Below are positions 60,809-64,000 of a stretch of DNA of 64,000 nt, piece by piece. Position numbers and translations under genes: made by a program. The stretch is from assembly GCF_900129355.1 (NCBI RefSeq), contig NZ_FQVL01000004.1, positions 124,001-188,000 on the forward strand. Reading direction: 5' to 3'. The notes beneath the pieces were generated by a model. That model was not told the origin of the DNA. It searched no databases and saw only the letters and a list, made by a program, of their open reading frames with translations. Every line of letters starts with the position of its first letter. The first letter of the stretch is position 1. Origin of the DNA: Seinonella peptonophila. Its GTDB lineage: Bacteria; Bacillota; Bacilli; Thermoactinomycetales; Thermoactinomycetaceae.

Positions 60809-61324
60809 ATGAAAAACCGAATTCTGGAAGTTGCTCAAATTTTATTTAGCCGCTGTGGATATGCAGGGACATCGATTAATGATATTGCTCAACAAGTAGG
60901 AACAAGTAAAGCTGGGATTTATTATCATTTTCGTTCAAAAGAAGCCATTCTAGATGAGGTACTATCACAACCAATGAAAGATTTATCACAATTAATCGAA
61001 CAAGCGAAAAAAAATCATTTTAAAGAGGAACAATTACTTCGTGCTTATATCAATGGAATTGTGAAATCAGGAAAAGTCATGTATGAATTGTGGAACGATC
61101 TATCGATTCAGGATCAATTACAACATCATCAGATTAATGAACAATGTGAAGAATTGGTTTATCTATTAGCAGGTTCACAACCTTCCGAATCAGATTTGGT
61201 TCGTGCTCGTGCTGCTATGGCTGTAGCACAAACAGCTATCCAATTTATTGCTAATGGTGATGGTTCAATAGATAAAAAAATCCAAACTGAATTGCTGAAC
61301 GCAGCTCTTCGTGTCCTGAATTAG
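60809..61324 (+). CDS. TetR-family repressor
   Basis: 171 residues. An N-terminal TetR HTH (ILEVAQILFSRCGYAGTSINDIAQQVGTSKAGIYYHF) is followed by a helical ligand domain. It lies 42 bp before the oxidoreductase gene in the same direction, so it probably controls itself and the oxidoreductase through the palindrome at 60727-60771. GGAGGAAGGA lies 12-20 bases before the ATG, a long spacing, so an in-frame CTG at 60800 is a possible alternative start. Confidence 0.9.
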   Translation: MKNRILEVAQILFSRCGYAGTSINDIAQQVGTSKAGIYYHFRSKEAILDEVLSQPMKDLSQLIEQAKKNHFKEEQLLRAYINGIVKSGKVMYELWNDLSIQDQLQHHQINEQCEELVYLLAGSQPSESDLVRARAAMAVAQTAIQFIANGDGSIDKKIQTELLNAALRVLN

Positions 61325-61365
61325 TAGACTATTGGGGTTAAATAGGAAAGGGAGAATATAGAAAA

Positions 61366-62352
61366 ATGAAAAAGGATATACCCACATTAATGAAAGCTAT
61401 TCGGTTTTATGATCACGGTGGACCTGAAGTACTTCGATATGAGGATGTTCCTGTTCCGGAAGTTGGAGAGGGGGAGGTGTTAGTTCGGATTCATGCCGTA
61501 GGATTAAATCCCGCAGATTGGCGTGGCAGAGCAGGATTTCTTGATCTACCACCAGAGGTTCGACCCAAGCTACCTCTTCCTTCAATTCCTGGTTTTGATA
61601 TATCTGGAGAAGTTGTGGCTTTAGCCACTGGGGTCAATCAATTTGAGATAGGTGACTTAGTGTTTGGGATGGTTCGATTTCCTCCTTTTACATCAAAAAG
61701 GGGTGGAAAAGCGTATGCCCAATACGTTACAGCTCCTGTAGAAGATCTATCTTTAAAGCCCAAGACGATTAGCCATCTGGAAGCAGCAGCAACTCCTATG
61801 TCGGCGTTAACTGCTAAGCAATTATTGGATAATATCGATCTACATGAAGATCAGACTGTATTAATTAATGGGGCTGCTGGTGGTGTCGGACACTTTGCTG
61901 TACAACTTGCAAAATTACAAGGAGCCAAGGTCATCGGTGTTGCATCTAGTCGTCATGAGAGTTTTTTACGAAAACTTGGAGTAGACGAATATATTGATTA
62001 TACAAAGTGTGATGCTTCAGATGTTATTCAAGATGTAGATATTTTATTTGATAATGTAGGTGGTCAAAACAGTTACAAAATGCTTCAAGTTCTCAAGCGT
62101 GGTGGAATATTAGTACCTGTCAATTATGGGTTTCACACTCCTGATCAACTAAAAGAGTTGGGGATTATATCTAAAGGTAAAAGTGTAGTATCAAACGGTG
62201 CTCAATTGACGGAAATTGCACGTCTCATTGATTTAAACTACATTCAAGTAGCAATTGATAGTGTTTTTCCTCTCGCAGAAGCTGCAAGAGCTCATGAAAA
62301 AGGGGAAAGTGGACATTTGCAAGGAAAAATTGTTTTATGTGTTATTGAATAA
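61366..62352 (+). CDS. Quinone-oxidoreductase-like medium-chain dehydrogenase
   Basis: 328 residues of the zinc-free MDR/QOR group: an N-terminal GroES-like domain (MKAIRFYDHGGPEVLRYEDVPVP, VGLNPADW), then a Rossmann domain with NGAAGGVGHFAVQLAKLQGAKVIG binding NADPH. There are no catalytic zinc Cys/His residues, as in quinone reductases and enone reductases. Under TetR control it may reduce reactive quinones or alpha,beta-unsaturated carbonyls. GGGAGA lies about 12 bases before the ATG. Confidence 0.9.
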   Translation: MKKDIPTLMKAIRFYDHGGPEVLRYEDVPVPEVGEGEVLVRIHAVGLNPADWRGRAGFLDLPPEVRPKLPLPSIPGFDISGEVVALATGVNQFEIGDLVFGMVRFPPFTSKRGGKAYAQYVTAPVEDLSLKPKTISHLEAAATPMSALTAKQLLDNIDLHEDQTVLINGAAGGVGHFAVQLAKLQGAKVIGVASSRHESFLRKLGVDEYIDYTKCDASDVIQDVDILFDNVGGQNSYKMLQVLKRGGILVPVNYGFHTPDQLKELGIISKGKSVVSNGAQLTEIARLIDLNYIQVAIDSVFPLAEAARAHEKGESGHLQGKIVLCVIE

Positions 62353-62582
62353 AGATTTAACATTTTTAAAGGTATAGATTTACAAAATAAATAACTTACA
62401 AAATCAGTACAAATAATTTATTAAATAATCAAATAAAGTTAGCTACCCATTTTTTTGATCTAATTTTTCTACCATACGTATTACATTCAACTAAACCTAG
62501 GTGAACTTTGTAGAAACAAAAACCTTATAAAACCAAGGGTTATGCACTCATATGAACCTAAAAAATACCTTTGACGCTGAAT

Positions 62583-62639
62583 AAACCGTTGTGCGGCGTA
62601 TACCGCACCGTGGGTTCAAATCCCACCCTCTCCGCCAAT
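62583..62639 (+). repeat. tRNA-Ser 3' duplicate (right attachment site)
   Basis: These 57 bases repeat 54707-54763 with one change. They cover the tRNA from the end of the anticodon loop, through variable arm and T-arm, to CCA, without a 5' half. There is no promoter to make it a tRNA; it is the right boundary of the island. Confidence 0.9.
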
Positions 62640-62674
62640 GACAAATCATCAGTATCAATGGGCATTAACCACAT

Positions 62675-62713
62675 AACGCACTTATCGCATATAAGCGGTA
62701 GAGTGCGTTTTTC
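62675..62713 (+). terminator. Hairpin after the right attachment site
   Basis: AACGCACT pairs with AGTGCGTT over a loop with a further partial stem, then TTTTC. Confidence 0.7.
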
Positions 62714-62781
62714 ATTTACATAGACCGTTAAATTCAAACCTTATTAGGGGAGAGTTTAATGGGTAAAGAGATAGGTAAAAA

Positions 62782-63057
62782 GTGCAGAAAGCGCGGTCAA
62801 AAGAGGAATCAAATTTCCGTTTCGAAAGGGTTTTTAGAGGTTTGAGTTCTTCGGTCTTAGAACCGCTTCAAACGGAAGCAAAGAGAGAATCTGCACCAGA
62901 AGCAAATACACTAACGTTAGAAAGGCTATTCAATCGGTATTATACTGCTCGACAAGTAGCAGGAGCAGCAGGTAGAACCTTGCACGACTACATAAAGCAT
63001 ATGGAATGGTTTCGGCGAATCGTACAAATTGACAATTCATATATTTCGTTGTTTTAA
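62782..63057 (+). pseudogene. Tyrosine-recombinase N-terminal remnant
   Basis: From GTG 62782 the frame gives a basic start, then LTLERLFNRYYTARQVAG, RTLHDYIKHMEWFRR, the core-binding (SAM-like) domain of phage-type integrases, and stops after 91 codons without any catalytic Arg, His or Tyr. A shorter alternative frame starts at 62760. The position next to the tRNA-Ser half fits an integrase that once acted on this site. Confidence 0.65.
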
Positions 63058-63081
63058 TGAAGAGGAATTATATCCGCATCA

Positions 63082-63130
63082 GTTTGCCTAACACAAAGGC
63101 AAACTCCAGAGTGAAAATTTTGCTCTGGAG
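63082..63130 (+). promoter_or_regulatory. Two tandem hairpins in the leader of the last gene
   Basis: GTTTGCC/GGCAAAC (63082-63104) and CTCCAGAG/CTCTGGAG (63104-63130) are adjacent perfect stems with no T-run. They end 20 bases before the start codon, next to AAAGGAG. This is the third GC-rich transporter-like gene with a structured leader. Confidence 0.5.
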
Positions 63131-63149
63131 AGACCTGGAAAGGAGCCGA

Positions 63150-64000
63150 ATGAATCGGCATGCACGACTACGTCGTGTGCAGAAGATGACCTTCGTCAAT
63201 TCGGCACGGGCGCACTTCGAGGACAAACCTCTCCCCAAGCAACTTCAGCTCAGAGGAATGCAAGATCTCTTCGATGTGCTGATGGCTGTAGGTGCGTGCG
63301 TCGCGCTGCTGTCTCACCTTTTTGTACTATTGGTGGGAGAGCGGATCGGCATCAGGAAGCTGACCGTGATTGCGTTCTCGGTGACGAGTACGCTTCCGTT
63401 CCTCATGGTTCTGGCATTGGAAAATCACGATTCGACGCTGATACTGATCTTGAAAGTGTTCAGCACTATCGCTGGAGCGTTTGGGGTCGCCTGTGTAGGA
63501 GCGATGCTCCGCGCAGCTGCCGGTGATGACCCGGTGAAACACCAACAAGCGGTGACGGGTAACACGCTTGCCTGGGCTGTGGGTTCGGTTCTGGGCAATT
63601 CGACCTTTCTCTTGGTCGACCCCAACCTCAACCCGGTCTGGCTCTGGGTCTGGGCAGGAATCGACTTTGGTCTCAACGTGATGACCATTGGCTTGATTCT
63701 GCGGATTCCAGAAGTCCGACCGAAGGTTGTAAAGAACCAAAAAGCAGACAAGATCACGAAAAAAGAGCGAGCTCTCCTGGTGGGTCGCAGTATGTCGTGC
63801 GTCGTGACCTACATGGCCTTCACCATGGTCTCAGCCTATGCCTCGCTGTTCATCGATCAGACTTGGCTGGCTTGGGCGCCGATGGTCACCTTGCTGGTAA
63901 TGGTTCCCTTGGGATCATGGCTGGCTGTGCGGCTGCAGAAGTGGCTTCGCAAGATGGCAGTTGAGGGGGCATCAAGTCCACTGTGGCATTGGTTGAACGT
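63150..64000 (+). CDS. MFS-like membrane transporter, GC-rich, cut by window end
   Basis: An open frame from ATG 63150 (AAAGGAG six bases upstream) runs to the window end, 283 codons so far. After a basic, hydrophilic start of about 50 residues come hydrophobic segments: VLMAVGACVALLSHLFVLLV, LTVIAFSVTSTLPFLMVLAL, then further helices, a loop with KNQKADKITKKERALLVGR (typical central MFS loop) and more helices. The composition is GC-rich with a different codon style from the island. It would complete beyond the window. The substrate is unknown. Confidence 0.7.
   Translation, partial: MNRHARLRRVQKMTFVNSARAHFEDKPLPKQLQLRGMQDLFDVLMAVGACVALLSHLFVLLVGERIGIRKLTVIAFSVTSTLPFLMVLALENHDSTLILILKVFSTIAGAFGVACVGAMLRAAAGDDPVKHQQAVTGNTLAWAVGSVLGNSTFLLVDPNLNPVWLWVWAGIDFGLNVMTIGLILRIPEVRPKVVKNQKADKITKKERALLVGRSMSCVVTYMAFTMVSAYASLFIDQTWLAWAPMVTLLVMVPLGSWLAVRLQKWLRKMAVEGASSPLWHWLN

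Larger units (their letters stand above)
54707..62639. mobile_element. Integrated island in tRNA-Ser(CGA), about 7.9 kb
   Basis: The 57 bases 54707-54763 and 62583-62639 are identical but for one base (C at 54723, T at 62599). The first copy completes the tRNA; the second is an orphan 3' tRNA half. This is the usual mark of tyrosine-recombinase integration. Inside are a small HTH-like gene, an ArpU-like remnant, a MITE, an HNH remnant, three GC-rich genes, a broken ABC exporter and a TetR plus oxidoreductase unit. No intact integrase lies inside; an integrase remnant starts just outside at 62782. Confidence 0.8.

Noticed and set aside
54975-62352. Complete prophage
   Set aside because: No capsid, terminase, portal or lysis genes; only fragments with phage-like domains are present.
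62760-62855. 31-codon frame before the integrase remnant
   Set aside because: Overlaps the integrase-like frame in another phase; the later GTG frame carries the recognisable domain.

Overview
The window looks like a chromosomal segment of a low-GC Gram-positive spore-former-type Bacillota, Bacillales and quite possibly a Thermoactinomycetaceae relative. The basis is AT-rich housekeeping genes with strong AGGAGG-type ribosome binding sites, a PadR regulator, ThyX, a Zur/Znu zinc operon, a Fur-boxed siderophore operon, lipoprotein and sortase signals, and DUF456/DUF1294 proteins. No rRNA or species marker is present, so the genus is inference only.

Layout. 0-9 kb: an isolated GC-rich membrane protein gene, a secreted GH16 glycanase, a frameshifted NlpC/P60 remnant, a large unknown membrane protein, thyX and small membrane proteins. 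9-15 kb: three LPXTA-type sortase substrates, two of them sharing an Ig-like domain and each carrying 60-bp tandem repeats, plus an EamA transporter and a membrane-anchored hydrolase. 15-25 kb: folD, a GC-rich MFS exporter with a structured leader, a PadR plus antibiotic-type glycosyltransferase operon, an HTH-TPR regulator coupled to an 18-residue peptide, asnB and holB. 25-36 kb: a zinc-ribbon protein, tRNA-Arg, an MFS exporter, a serine hydrolase, a two-component system, and a hydrolase plus ArsR-like regulator unit with matching palindromic operators. 36-48 kb: an MMPL/RND exporter, gltX, a tailspike-like beta-helix protein, znuA-znuC-znuB-zur and tadA. 48-54 kb: a Cys-rich 42-residue peptide, a TnpB-less IS605-type remnant, and a Fur-controlled siderophore ABC operon ending in a ferredoxin/flavodoxin-type reductase.

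54.7-62.6 kb is an integrated island. It lies between tRNA-Ser(CGA) and a 57-bp duplicate of that tRNA's 3' end (56 of 57 bases match). It carries phage-like debris, several small GC-rich genes, an MFS exporter, a truncated ABC exporter and a TetR plus quinone-reductase-like pair. Immediately beyond it lie an integrase remnant and another GC-rich MFS-like gene that runs off the window.

Two window-wide patterns stand out. (1) A family of 260-350 bp non-coding repeats, in two internal types with shared ends, sits exactly at intrinsic terminators. In four full copies the terminator hairpin is present on both sides of the repeat. (2) A set of isolated GC-rich genes, each with its own terminator or structured leader, is scattered among AT-rich genes. 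It includes three MFS-type transporters and several orphan proteins, and it looks like repeated single-gene acquisition from a GC-rich source.
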